Assembly: GCA_902591645.1 (NCBI GenBank)
Contig: CACJBM010000026.1
Coordinates: 1-25,748 of the forward strand
Direction of reading: 5' to 3'
DNA from: an uncultured Verrucomicrobiota bacterium
Lineage (GTDB): Bacteria > Verrucomicrobiota > Verrucomicrobiae > Verrucomicrobiales > DEV007
Length of the DNA: 25,748 nucleotides
A model generated the notes under the pieces. The model did not search any database. It worked only from the letters and a program-made list of their open reading frames with translations, and was not told where the DNA came from. Numbering within the stretch: position 1 is the stretch's first letter; every line of letters starts with the position of its first letter. The translations under genes were made by a program, and so were the position numbers. Positions 5,279 through 16,217 of this stretch are shown here, piece by piece.

Positions 5279-8209
5279 TTAATCTAAAAACATCGCTTCA
5301 TTAGAGATTAATAATGCTTGAGCAAATCTCTGCCAAGCATTCAGCCGAACATTATCATTTCCTTTACCTGAAAAATGAGTCAGGGCTGACCAAGAAATTT
5401 CCTCCTCCTTGGATTTTATAAGAGGAGCCCAAAGGAATCCATCGCAGTAAAAATCGCTCATCTCTCCACAATCCACAATGAAGTCGATTATTTCCCCTTC
5501 TTCCACTTCTAAGTCCTTTATAATAGCGGGTTGCTCTTTATCAAATTCAACCTCCCAATTCGCAATTAATCCTTTCCGGCTACTTGAAACCCAAGCTCTG
5601 ATACCGTCTCCGCACGACTCGACCTTCGATATGGATCCTGTTATTTCAATCCGTAAGGATGATGGTGACTTCCAACGCCTAACAGCAGCATGTTTAATAC
5701 TGTTACCCACATGACCACCCTCAGCAGTTAGCCTGACCCATCCCAACGCAGGATCAGGCCACTTTGGTCCACCTCCCCAAGCAGAACCATCAAAAGAAGG
5801 TAATGCTTTATAATTTATAATTTTCCCCGAACCATTATCATATTCACCGAATCCGTAAGACCAAGCTTTGCCCAAGCTTTGATCCTCTTTCTCGTTATTT
5901 TCAGAATCTTTAATGAAAAGAACAGACTTTTCCACCTCTTTTGAATGGGGTCGTCTGCCGTAAACATATTCATAGGTTCTAGTGACTTTTGCTTTTGTGT
6001 CCCCGTCTGGATAATCATTATCTACCCTAAGAGATAAAGCCTTTGCCCGATCAATAGTGAACTTTGAGTTCATTAGAAACAAAGCCTGCTGCGGAACGTT
6101 CGTCCGATATCTCCTAGGCGCATGCAGTTCGGGATTAGCAAAATCAAAGACTCTCAAAACTGAAGGAAGAAATTGTCTATCGATCTTTCCATAAACACTC
6201 CGCCGCGTCGAAGCCCCTCCACCAAACAATTCTTTGGGAGGCCCTCCGGCCTGGAAATCAAGTTCGCCTGAAATAGACAACATAGTATCTCTCATAGATT
6301 CAAAACTTAAGCGCCTTCGAGGATAAACAGACAGGAGACGATTCTCCGGGTCCTTTGTAGGGAATGCCGAAGAAAGAATTCTGCTCACTGAAGAAGTCGC
6401 AATGAGTCGCTGAATATGTTTAATTGACCAGTCTGAATCAATTAATTCAGATGCTAGAAAATCAAGAAGTTCAGGATGACTCGGGAGACCACTTCTCAAA
6501 CCAAAATCACTCTCAGTTTTGACCAACCCTTCACCAAAATGTGATCTCCATATTCGATTGACGATGACTCTGGCCGTTAGGGGATTATCTTTTGAGACAA
6601 TTTTTTTAGCCAATTCGAGTCGACCCGAACCATTAGTAAATTTAGTCTTATTTCTTTGGCTGAACATGGACAAATAACCGCGTTCAACGTGCTCGCCTTG
6701 GTTCGAATAATCACCACGATTGAAGACGTTAACATTTAAAGGGATAGAACGATCCGTTAAAATGAGAGAATGAGGAGCGTCCTTACCTAGCTTAATAATT
6801 TCACGTTCAATGTCTGCCAGCATCTTCTTCAGGGGTGTCTTGGATCCTTCATCAAACAACCACTCAACATCATGAATGTAATCCCTTGGAACTCTAATCG
6901 GCGACCCTTCACCAGAAACAACATTGACTAATTGTTTCTGGCTAATCGAACTTTGAGCAGTTTCACCAATGGACTGAAAAAGTTCAGCATAAACATTGGC
7001 CACGTCTGACATGCTCATTAAAGGGACCTTGCGAAGCCTGGTTATTACAAGCTCATTAGCGCCGGAAAGAGCATCCAAAATTTTTGGTGCCTCCATAGCA
7101 AAGGTCTTGTCATCGATTTTGGCCAAGGCTAGCCACGGTAAAAAAACAGGATCCGTTTTACGATCATTCTGAATCAAATACTCATACCAACGACGGATCT
7201 GAGCCGGATTCAGATCATCTTTTTCGATAATTTCTGCAAAATCTGGAGGAGGAACCTTCTCAATATTTAGGGAAGCCAACATATATTCTCCAACACGAAC
7301 CAAAAATCGAGATTCAAGCTCGGACGCTTTCTTTTCAAATTCTTGAGTAAATGAATGCTTCTTTTTGTTCAATTCGATTAAAGTCCCAGATTTTTGAAGA
7401 TCCAAAGCAATGAGCTCTTCGTGAGAACTTTTGAAAACACCGTAAAGAGCATAATAATCTTTTGTAGGTATTGGATCAAACTTGTGATCATGACAACGGG
7501 CACATGAAACTGTAAGGCCCATCAACCCACGCGTAACAACGTCAATCCGGTCATCTATGATATCGGTTTCAACACTGATAAATCTCCTGCCAAGCGTAAG
7601 GTATCCCATCGCCGCCAGATCAGATCGATCACAAAGCCCCTGATCAAACATCAGGTCAGCTGCTAATTGCATTAGAACAAACTTTTCATACGAAAGGTCC
7701 TTGTTAAAAGCATCAATAACCCAATCACGATAAAGCCATGCATGCGGGAAATTAAATTCTTCGGATCCATAGGCGTATCCTTTGGTATCCGAATATCTTG
7801 CAACATCTAGCCAGAGTCGAGCCCAGTGCTCTCCGTACCTAGGCGAGCCAAGCAATTCATCTACTAAGCTACGAGAAAGTTCAGAGTCAGATCGAGCGTC
7901 ACCGCTCACCGCTAGGGGTTTAGTGTAACTTGGAGGAAGTCCTATCAAGTTATAATACAACCTACGAACCCAGTCACGACGACTCGCAGATAAAGACAAA
8001 TCGATAGTTTCTTTATTGAGGGATTTTGAAATAAACCATCTGATAGGATCATCTGCATCCGCATCAGGAATTGACGGACGTTTTATAGATTGGAAAGCCC
8101 AATGCTCTTTCGAGTCAATCTTTTCATCCCCCCTTGTGAGCTGAATGCAGCATATAAAACAAGAGAGAAAAATCAAAAATATAAAATGGTTTCTATGATT
8201 AACTTTCAT
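5279..8209 (-). CDS. DUF1549/DUF1553 (PSCyt2-PSD1) exported protein
   Basis: This 976-aa protein has an N-terminal Sec-type signal (HFIFLIFLSCFICCIQLTRG). The DUF1549 domain spans about 35-270 and contains SCARCHDHKFDP (residues 235-246), a CxxCH motif of cytochrome type that is conserved in this family. The DUF1553 domain starts near 525 (GSGRLELAKKIVSKDNPLTA, VNRIWRSHFGEGLV), is interrupted at about 782-925 by a beta-rich insert (YGFGEYD, GGHVGNS, RRWKSP), and closes with WQRFAQALLISNEAMFLD. The free-standing N-terminal PSCyt1 haem domain of many relatives is absent. The function in this family is unproven. Pairing with DUF1501 and genomic links to sulfatases suggest periplasmic glycan breakdown, perhaps with redox chemistry. 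It is the first gene of the leftward operon and is divergent from the ECF sigma gene. Confidence 0.9.
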   Translation of the reverse strand: MKVNHRNHFIFLIFLSCFICCIQLTRGDEKIDSKEHWAFQSIKRPSIPDADADDPIRWFISKSLNKETIDLSLSASRRDWVRRLYYNLIGLPPSYTKPLAVSGDARSDSELSRSLVDELLGSPRYGEHWARLWLDVARYSDTKGYAYGSEEFNFPHAWLYRDWVIDAFNKDLSYEKFVLMQLAADLMFDQGLCDRSDLAAMGYLTLGRRFISVETDIIDDRIDVVTRGLMGLTVSCARCHDHKFDPIPTKDYYALYGVFKSSHEELIALDLQKSGTLIELNKKKHSFTQEFEKKASELESRFLVRVGEYMLASLNIEKVPPPDFAEIIEKDDLNPAQIRRWYEYLIQNDRKTDPVFLPWLALAKIDDKTFAMEAPKILDALSGANELVITRLRKVPLMSMSDVANVYAELFQSIGETAQSSISQKQLVNVVSGEGSPIRVPRDYIHDVEWLFDEGSKTPLKKMLADIEREIIKLGKDAPHSLILTDRSIPLNVNVFNRGDYSNQGEHVERGYLSMFSQRNKTKFTNGSGRLELAKKIVSKDNPLTARVIVNRIWRSHFGEGLVKTESDFGLRSGLPSHPELLDFLASELIDSDWSIKHIQRLIATSSVSRILSSAFPTKDPENRLLSVYPRRRLSFESMRDTMLSISGELDFQAGGPPKELFGGGASTRRSVYGKIDRQFLPSVLRVFDFANPELHAPRRYRTNVPQQALFLMNSKFTIDRAKALSLRVDNDYPDGDTKAKVTRTYEYVYGRRPHSKEVEKSVLFIKDSENNEKEDQSLGKAWSYGFGEYDNGSGKIINYKALPSFDGSAWGGGPKWPDPALGWVRLTAEGGHVGNSIKHAAVRRWKSPSSLRIEITGSISKVESCGDGIRAWVSSSRKGLIANWEVEFDKEQPAIIKDLEVEEGEIIDFIVDCGEMSDFYCDGFLWAPLIKSKEEEISWSALTHFSGKGNDNVRLNAWQRFAQALLISNEAMFLD

Positions 8210-8350
8210 TCATTAATTACCATTCATCCCTTATCATGATCGAATGAGACCAAGCTTCCAATATAAAAATAATCATCCTTAAAACACCCGAGTTAGATTT
8301 TCATTGATTTGAACATATAATAATGAACATCTACAATATTCTCTTAATTT
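8210..8350. promoter_or_regulatory. Divergent promoter region between the DUF1549 operon and the ECF sigma operon
   Basis: The 141-bp AT-rich spacer has to hold promoters for both operons. On the + strand a perfect TATAAT lies at 8316-8321, 29 nt before the sigma factor ATG. No good -35 hexamer stands 16-18 bp upstream, so either an extended or activated promoter or chance is possible. No convincing promoter could be picked for the - strand. Confidence 0.4.
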
Positions 8351-8878
8351 ATGAAGTCAGATTCCGAAGAGTTTGTCCGCCTCCTCACAGGAGCACAGGG
8401 ACCAGTATACGGTTACTTGCTGACTTTAATTCCAGACCGCAGCAGGGCTCGAGACCTTTTACAGGAAACTAACATCACGATTTGGAAAAAGGCAGATACT
8501 TTTGAAGAAGGAACTAATTTCAACGCATGGGCATGCAAAGTCGCCTACTTCCATGTCCTCTCTTTTAGAAGAAAAATGGCCAGAGAGAAATTGGTCTTTG
8601 ACGATGAAATTCTTGATTATTTATCCGAACGCAATGAAGAGCGCATAGCTAAGGACGCTGCCGCTGATAGAATCAAAGCGCTAAAAAATTGCATGTTGAA
8701 ACTATCTGACAGCCATCGCCGCCTCGTAGAAGAAAGATACAAGCCTGGAGCTTCAGTTCAAAAGATCGCTGCGGATCAGGGAAGAACTGTCGGAGCCATT
8801 TCACAAACTCTTTACCGAATTCGTCACAACCTAATGTTATGTGTCGAAAAAACACTCACTGCACTTCAAGCCAGTTGA
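8351..8878 (+). CDS. ECF RNA polymerase sigma factor (Rhodopirellula/Verrucomicrobium type)
   Basis: This is a 175-aa sigma-70 family protein with region 2 at about 5-80 (YGYLLTLIPDRSRARDLLQE, then NITIWKKADTFEEGTNFNAW) and region 4 at about 112-165 (LSDSHRRLVEERYKPGASVQ, then KIAADQGRTVGAISQTLYRI). The GTNFNAWACKVAY stretch is typical of the ECF subfamily common in Planctomycetota and Verrucomicrobiota. Such factors direct transcription of nearby accessory operons. It is followed 39 bp later by a FecR-domain membrane protein, the usual partner arrangement, and it faces the DUF1549/DUF1501 operon. No zinc-finger anti-sigma gene is visible, so the FecR-LamG protein is the best candidate for control. 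Its target promoters are not known from the sequence. Confidence 0.92.
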   Translation: MKSDSEEFVRLLTGAQGPVYGYLLTLIPDRSRARDLLQETNITIWKKADTFEEGTNFNAWACKVAYFHVLSFRRKMAREKLVFDDEILDYLSERNEERIAKDAAADRIKALKNCMLKLSDSHRRLVEERYKPGASVQKIAADQGRTVGAISQTLYRIRHNLMLCVEKTLTALQAS

Positions 8879-8917
8879 GGCACCTTAAACTTTAAACATA
8901 AGACAAAACTCACCATA

Positions 8918-10597
8918 ATGAGGAAATCAGAAGATAGGTTTGAGGAGCTCGAAATACTCATTTCAAAACTCCACGATGACATCGCAACCGAAGAAGAATT
9001 AAGGCGCATTGAGAGCATTCTTTCTGGAGATCCAGAAGCCTGTGAATTCTATCTAGACTACACTGAATTGTGCGTACAAATGGATCTGGAATTGGGAGCT
9101 AAAACACCAGTCGAAATAAGTAATGATGCGGTGCCCTCTCAAATCTCACAATCAACATCACAATTCTATAAGGGCCAGTCCACTAAACAGATACTTAATC
9201 CGAGCTGGAAGCCCCTACCATGGATCGCAGCAGCGGCTGTGGTTCTAGTATTTGCAGGTTCATTATCATTTCTCATAAATAATCGTGTGAGCGTTACGCC
9301 AAGCGAAGCACAGGCAGCAGAGAGCGAAACAATTACTCATGACGGACTGGCAATTCTTATGGAATCAGTAGGCGCAAATTTCGTGGATAATGGAATGCAG
9401 CCAACGAAAACAAACGGGATTCTATATCCTGGGGAGATCATTCTTGAATCAGGGATCACGGCAATAGAGTTTTACTCAGGAGCAAGAGTTATAATTGAAG
9501 GACCTGCCATTTTTGAACTCACTTCAAAGAACAGTGCAATCCTCCGAGAAGGGCGAATCAGAGCTCAGGTGCCACCCCAGGCTTGTGGATTCAGTGTGTC
9601 AACACCTCAAATTGAAGTTATCGATTTAGGAACAGAATTTGGAATGGCCATTGAGGAAGATGGGCATTTAACTGAAGTGCATTGCTTCTCTGGATCGGTT
9701 GATATTTATAATGATCGCATTAAGAAGAATTCGAAAACTTTGCGTTCTCTTGAGTCCGGGGAAGCTGTTCGCATTCAACCCAATAGTATTCAGAAAGTTC
9801 CAGCTAACTCTATGGCGTTTATTTCCTATTCGGAACTTGCTCAAACGTCCCTTGAAAATTCGATGATGCGCCATCAGAAATGGCAAAAATTGATCGAAGA
9901 GATGCGAGCAGATGAGGATATATTAGCCCTATACACCTTTGACGGGCAAGGGCCCCGTGAGCGTAGCCTAGTAAACCAAGCCTCATTTCAAAATCAATTC
10001 TCCCACGGAGCCATTGTCGGATGCCGATGGACAAACGGTAGATGGCCATCCAAAGGGAGCCTTGAATTTAAGAGTCCAAGCGATCGGGTTCACTTTCAAT
10101 CAACTGAGCCTCACCAAGCAATCACTCTTTCACTATGGATTCGCTTGGATGCAATGCCTAGACGCCCAGCCTCCCTCCTATCAAGCAGTGAAAAATTAAG
10201 CAATGCGATGGACTGGACACTAACTCCTAAAGGGCAAATCACCCTCAAAATACAGAACGATCAAAACGAAAGAAATCATTCCTTCACCTCTCCAGTGACA
10301 CTTAACCGAAACATGCTCGGAAAGTGGTTGCACCTTGTCAGCGTTTGCAACTCCACTGAAAAGAAAGTCACTCACTATTTAAATTCTCAAAAAATATCAG
10401 AACATAAGTTCCCTAAAAGTGGTTTAACTGCTCTAACATTTGGTAATGCAGAAATCGGAAATTCCAGTATTAAAGCTTCGAACGGAAGAACTCCCATCAG
10501 GCATTTCACAGGTAGAATTGATGAATTAGCAGTCTTCGGACGTTCACTAAATAATAATTCTATTGATCATTTGTATAGGACTGGAAAACCTCATTAG
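8918..10597 (+). CDS. FecR-domain / LamG-domain membrane protein, probable sigma regulator
   Basis: This 559-aa protein has a cytoplasmic N-terminal region (1-95) resembling anti-sigma-like segments (HDDIATEEELRRIESILSGD), one membrane helix at about 99-121 (IAAAAVVLVFAGSLSFLI), a FecR domain at about 145-290 (YPGEIILESGITAIEFYSGA, VIEGPAIFEL, DLGTEFGM, CFSGSVDIY) and a LamG/concanavalin-A-like domain at about 335-555 ending in GRIDELAVFGRSL. The layout suggests that the outer LamG part binds a glycan and the inner part controls the sigma factor encoded 39 bp upstream. In classical FecR systems the signal comes from a TonB receptor; none is encoded here. The family assignment is solid, but the signalling direction and ligand are inference. 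Confidence 0.85.
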   Translation: MRKSEDRFEELEILISKLHDDIATEEELRRIESILSGDPEACEFYLDYTELCVQMDLELGAKTPVEISNDAVPSQISQSTSQFYKGQSTKQILNPSWKPLPWIAAAAVVLVFAGSLSFLINNRVSVTPSEAQAAESETITHDGLAILMESVGANFVDNGMQPTKTNGILYPGEIILESGITAIEFYSGARVIIEGPAIFELTSKNSAILREGRIRAQVPPQACGFSVSTPQIEVIDLGTEFGMAIEEDGHLTEVHCFSGSVDIYNDRIKKNSKTLRSLESGEAVRIQPNSIQKVPANSMAFISYSELAQTSLENSMMRHQKWQKLIEEMRADEDILALYTFDGQGPRERSLVNQASFQNQFSHGAIVGCRWTNGRWPSKGSLEFKSPSDRVHFQSTEPHQAITLSLWIRLDAMPRRPASLLSSSEKLSNAMDWTLTPKGQITLKIQNDQNERNHSFTSPVTLNRNMLGKWLHLVSVCNSTEKKVTHYLNSQKISEHKFPKSGLTALTFGNAEIGNSSIKASNGRTPIRHFTGRIDELAVFGRSLNNNSIDHLYRTGKPH

Positions 10598-10652
10598 CGA
10601 ATATTCCCATGCATGCTTGCAAAATAAAAAAATCTTTCTCAGCATACTGAGA

Positions 10653-11507
10653 ATGAATAGTAAAGCGTTGTACATTTTCACTCTTTTACTGACTTCACAG
10701 ATTCTTCATGCCCAATCAAATAGCCCTGATCAGAAAGTTGCATTCAAAAAGTTTAAAGAATCCAGTATAAAGCTTCACGTTTTTAAACCTGCAAAATGGA
10801 AAATCTCCGATAAAAGAACAGCAATTATTTTCTTCTTTGGAGGAGGCTGGACCGGCGGCACTCCAAAACAATTTTACCCACACTGCCGACACCTATCTAA
10901 AAAAGGTTTGATCGCAATAAGCGCTGAATATCGAACTAAAAAAAGTCATAACGTGGAACCAATGCAGTGTGTTGAAGATGGTAAATCTGCAATTCGGTGG
11001 GTCCGCGCAAACGCTAATCTACTCGGAATAGATCCAAATAAGGTAGTCGCTGCGGGTGGCTCAGCTGGAGGGCACGTAGCCGCCTGCACTGGAACTATTA
11101 CTGGATTCGAATCAGGTGACCTTAAGTTCTCTTCTGTACCTGCTGCCCTTATCCTCTTTAATCCAGTCTGTGACACCTCCCCTGCAGGTTATGGCAATAA
11201 TCGCTTAGGGAAGAACTGGAAAAAAATCTCTCCTTTGCACCATGTTAATAAGAAAACACCACCTACCTGTATTTTCCATGGTAGCGCGGACACCACAGTT
11301 CCAATTAATAATGTCCTTCAATTTAAAAAGAGAATGGATGAAATCGGCTTACGCTGTGAATTGCATTCTTATGATGGAGAAAAGCATGGATTCTTTAATT
11401 TTGGAAGAGGCGATGGGACCGCTTACTCTGACACCGTAAGTAAAATGGACTCTTTCCTCGAGTCTCTTGGTCTAATTGGATATCCGGATAAAAAAAATAA
11501 GAAATAA
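10653..11507 (+). CDS. Exported alpha/beta hydrolase, acetyl-esterase (BD-FAE-like) type
   Basis: I chose the ATG at 10653 because it gives a clean signal peptide (MNSKALYIFTLLLTSQILHA). An upstream frame from 10563 overlaps the preceding gene and lacks a signal. The mature 284-aa protein shows the alpha/beta hydrolase set: oxyanion-hole motif FFGGGWTGG near 61-69, nucleophile S137 in GGSAGGH, D213 in HGSADTTVP and H245 in HGFFNFG. This order is usual in acetyl-xylan esterase and feruloyl-esterase-like proteins that remove acyl groups from polysaccharides. It follows the FecR-LamG gene by 55 bp and is probably in the sigma operon. The substrate cannot be read from the sequence. Confidence 0.85.
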   Translation: MNSKALYIFTLLLTSQILHAQSNSPDQKVAFKKFKESSIKLHVFKPAKWKISDKRTAIIFFFGGGWTGGTPKQFYPHCRHLSKKGLIAISAEYRTKKSHNVEPMQCVEDGKSAIRWVRANANLLGIDPNKVVAAGGSAGGHVAACTGTITGFESGDLKFSSVPAALILFNPVCDTSPAGYGNNRLGKNWKKISPLHHVNKKTPPTCIFHGSADTTVPINNVLQFKKRMDEIGLRCELHSYDGEKHGFFNFGRGDGTAYSDTVSKMDSFLESLGLIGYPDKKNKK

Positions 11508-11511
11508 CCTC

Positions 11512-12288
11512 ATGGAAGCTGAAGATTGGAGAGGTCTTGCTACTAATTACGAGGGAAACATTCTTAGCGTTTATGATAATGATCAAAGTGGTAAAATAAA
11601 ATCGATCATTAAAAACTTAGGGACAAAAAAAGAAAGGGCAGTCGATCTAGGTTGCGGAACAGGAAAGTTCCTACCCCTACTATCTAATCACTTCAAAAGC
11701 GTTCAAGCCTTCGACTATTCAGAAGAAATGATAAATGCTGCAAAACAATCGCACCAACACCTCAAAAACCTAAGTCTTAGCGTGCGTGACCTTCGGAGAT
11801 CGTCTCCAAAAATCAAACCATCCCATCTGGCTCTCTGCATTAATGTCATTTTGAGCCCTTCAATTAGTGATCGTGAAAAAATTTGGCTCAATGTACGAAA
11901 ATCCATCCAAACAGAAGGGTTCCTAGTTTTAGTTGCTCCTTCCCTAGAATCTGCTCTCTATTCAAAACATCGACTCGTCGAGTGGAACATCAGGAACGGG
12001 GACACTTCAGTGCAAGCATTAACTGAAGGATTCGATACAAAAGATAAAGACGGAAAAATAATTTCCAGAGGAGGTATTATCAATTGTGGAGGAGTGGCTA
12101 CTAAGCATTATCTGAAAGAGGAACTAATATGTCTTGCAAAGAGGTTTGGATTTAAAATAAAAAGCACAAAAAAAATCACTTATCCGTGGTCAACTGAATT
12201 CTCAAATCCCCCTAAATGGATGAAGTCTCCACTCCCCTGGGACTGGCTAATATTATTAGAGAAAAAAATCTTAGGACCCGTTGATTGA
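11512..12288 (+). CDS. Class I SAM-dependent methyltransferase
   Basis: This 258-aa soluble protein carries motif I, VDLGCGTGKFLP (residues 44-55), the acidic post-I segment FDYSEEMINAA, and the post-motif region LALCINVILSPS, all typical of methyltransferase family 11/25 Rossmann folds. The ATG at 11512 is 4 bp past the preceding stop. An upstream TTG at 11476 inside the hydrolase gene would add 12 basic residues before motif I and is less likely. It has no signal peptide, so it acts in the cytoplasm. It is the last gene of the ECF/FecR/hydrolase run, and its 3' end overlaps the convergent haloperoxidase-like gene by 18 bp. The methyl acceptor is unknown. Confidence 0.85.
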   Translation: MEAEDWRGLATNYEGNILSVYDNDQSGKIKSIIKNLGTKKERAVDLGCGTGKFLPLLSNHFKSVQAFDYSEEMINAAKQSHQHLKNLSLSVRDLRRSSPKIKPSHLALCINVILSPSISDREKIWLNVRKSIQTEGFLVLVAPSLESALYSKHRLVEWNIRNGDTSVQALTEGFDTKDKDGKIISRGGIINCGGVATKHYLKEELICLAKRFGFKIKSTKKITYPWSTEFSNPPKWMKSPLPWDWLILLEKKILGPVD

Positions 12289-14346
12289 ACGCAAAATACG
12301 ATAAAAAGCTCTTTCCGGAGATGGCTTAGCATCCTCAAATTTTCCCCAAATATCTTCAGCCCTAGTCCATTCAGTTTCATCCCACCAATTGGCTAGATCA
12401 TATGATGACTGCACCTTATAAAATAAACCGATGGTACGTTCCCAGTTAATAGTAACTTTTCCTAACATCTCATCCCTTACAAAGGAAAACTGGACGGGCT
12501 CTTTAATTATACTTCCATCCCAATATTTTTTTGCCAACTCGTAAGCGCGAAGACCAACACGAGAACCCATCACGCGGCCAGGTAAATCATCTACCAAAAC
12601 ATGAATACCCCCCCATAGCCTAGAAATACCAGCCTCATCTGAAGCATCATAATAACTCGCCCATTGCAATCTAACATCCTCAGTAGGTCCATACTCAAAT
12701 TCAAGAGATCCCTTTGGTATTAGATGCTCTTTAAATCCTCCAGGAAAATAAGAACTGCCTGTTATCTTTGTCATGATCTCAGCACCTGCCCTGGAAAAAC
12801 AAGAGTGCCCAGAAACATATGAAGCGAAAGCGGGAGTCACGAAAGTGTCACGCTGATAAGGAAGCCAATTCATTGCTGGAATCCAATCAACACCACCCAG
12901 CTCAACTTCTGGATCTTCAGGTTCTCCTGACCAGGCATATATAGCAATTGAACCTATGCTTGAAGACAAATGCTCATGACGCTCACCGGGAAGTGCAGTT
13001 TCTGGAGTCACTATTTCAACCAACCCTGGATCAAGCTTTAATCCTTCAGGATCATAAGTTAATTCAGAAAAAGTTCCTGCACTTCCCTTATCTGTTGATT
13101 GCCCCATTGAACCCATATAACGACACATCGAAATCGGGCGCCCATAATCATAGATTCTTTTACAAGTCCAGGCTGCTGTCGCTGCATCATGCTGAGCTCC
13201 ATTCATTGCAAAATAACATTTAACATCCCATTCCAAATCATTAACCGCTAGCCCTATCCCTTCGATTTTACGCGTCGTTTTTGGATGATCAGCAACTTCA
13301 TTGGCAACTACATTCCAATGGCCTGGAGGCGTTTCAGAATCAGGACCATCAGCCCAAAACTCGGCAATTACCCTACCATAATCAGCTCTGAGAACCTTAT
13401 TATCTGGGTACGGATTACCAGTTACAGGATTATCACCGTGACCTTTGCCATCCATTCTCCCAAGTCCATTGTTGGCATAAACTTGGGGAGAAATATTCAT
13501 TTCAACTTGATCCCTTGGATCAAGCCAACTGCTATATCGTATAACCTGATTAATGTTATCCTTAAATTGTTGATCCCCTGATGCTCCTAGCATTGGAGGC
13601 GGACCAGGATCATCATAAAGGCCACTAGGATTTTTTCTTCGCAAGGCAAAGGGCCTAACCATAAACCACTGAGAACCCTGAAAAGTTTGAATGAGGTCCG
13701 TCTCGATCCCATTCTGCGTCAAAGCAAAATCCCCAAAGGCCAATGGCTGCCAACGACTCGGATCTGATGTAGTTAGTAATGTGAATCTAGGCTCATCAAG
13801 AGGCAAAGAATCATTTTCCGGCTCATAAGTAAGATCGACATAGTTTTCTGCTTCACCTGATCCATCGTTCCAAGAAAAAGAAAGGACAGTGTTAGCTATC
13901 CTGTTACCCAAAGCGGCAGGAGAATCACCCTCAGTCGACATGTTCGATTCGTCATAACCTAGAGTGACCATTTGATTAATTAGAGCATCTTTAGTCTCAT
14001 CAGCTCCTACTGAATTCTGATAACGAGACCTAAGGACCCTATAAGCTGCAAAACTTATCGCTTCTTTTCTGGCCACTTCAACATCAGGCGCAAATGCTGA
14101 TTCGTTATGTAAATAACCGACGGCAACATCATCAAAAGCAGCCCATGCATCCCACATTGCTACAGAAACATGAAAAAGATTTCTCGCATGAACTGGAGGA
14201 TGAGGAATATCAAGGCGAATCGCATTCAGGTTCTGCTCATTCCACTTCCTAGCAACAGAATCCGAATGACTAATTAACGGGTAAAAAACTATTACCAACA
14301 TCAGCCACTTCAAAAAAACAGTAACCTTCTGGAATCGGATGATCAT
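12271..14346 (-). CDS. Exported vanadium-dependent haloperoxidase-like (PAP2 superfamily) protein
   Basis: This 691-aa protein has an N-terminal hydrophobic signal segment (about 10-28). The vanadate/phosphate pocket of the PAP2 and vanadium haloperoxidase superfamily is complete: K396-x6-R403-P404 (KRIYDYGRP), S512-G513-H514 (VSGHSCFSRA) and S575-R576-x5-H582-x3-D586 (SRLWGGIHVLVD). Length, export signal and the W-D-A-W-A-A-F-D early motif fit the bacterial haloperoxidase-related group better than small acid phosphatases. The reaction could be halide oxidation with hydrogen peroxide or phosphate-ester hydrolysis; sequence alone does not decide. Residues about 615-691 form a separate beta-rich module (KVTINWERTIGLFYKVQSSY, AFYRILRS) related to the C-terminus of the 1634-aa LamG protein. 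The gene is monocistronic and convergent with the methyltransferase. Confidence 0.82.
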   Translation of the reverse strand: MIIRFQKVTVFLKWLMLVIVFYPLISHSDSVARKWNEQNLNAIRLDIPHPPVHARNLFHVSVAMWDAWAAFDDVAVGYLHNESAFAPDVEVARKEAISFAAYRVLRSRYQNSVGADETKDALINQMVTLGYDESNMSTEGDSPAALGNRIANTVLSFSWNDGSGEAENYVDLTYEPENDSLPLDEPRFTLLTTSDPSRWQPLAFGDFALTQNGIETDLIQTFQGSQWFMVRPFALRRKNPSGLYDDPGPPPMLGASGDQQFKDNINQVIRYSSWLDPRDQVEMNISPQVYANNGLGRMDGKGHGDNPVTGNPYPDNKVLRADYGRVIAEFWADGPDSETPPGHWNVVANEVADHPKTTRKIEGIGLAVNDLEWDVKCYFAMNGAQHDAATAAWTCKRIYDYGRPISMCRYMGSMGQSTDKGSAGTFSELTYDPEGLKLDPGLVEIVTPETALPGERHEHLSSSIGSIAIYAWSGEPEDPEVELGGVDWIPAMNWLPYQRDTFVTPAFASYVSGHSCFSRAGAEIMTKITGSSYFPGGFKEHLIPKGSLEFEYGPTEDVRLQWASYYDASDEAGISRLWGGIHVLVDDLPGRVMGSRVGLRAYELAKKYWDGSIIKEPVQFSFVRDEMLGKVTINWERTIGLFYKVQSSYDLANWWDETEWTRAEDIWGKFEDAKPSPERAFYRILRSINGS

Positions 14347-15645
<1,299 letters not shown>

Positions 15646-15753
15646 CCCCTGATTTCTCAAGAATTATTGAATAGTTGATTTACTTCTTCTTAGGTTCACA
15701 ATACGTATCAAGCAAAGGCAAAAACATCACAACTGACACAACTGATTATCCAG

Positions 15754-16191
<438 letters not shown>

Positions 16192-16217
16192 AAATCATTC
16201 TTCAATAAAGAAAAGGT

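Noticed and set aside
8293..8321. Full sigma-70 promoter before the ECF sigma gene
   Set aside because: TATAAT is perfect but the base context 16-18 bp upstream does not match TTGACA, so only a -10 candidate is claimed.
10563..10652. Upstream extension of the alpha/beta hydrolase overlapping the FecR-LamG gene
   Set aside because: A start at 10653 gives a clean signal peptide, whereas the extension would bury it.
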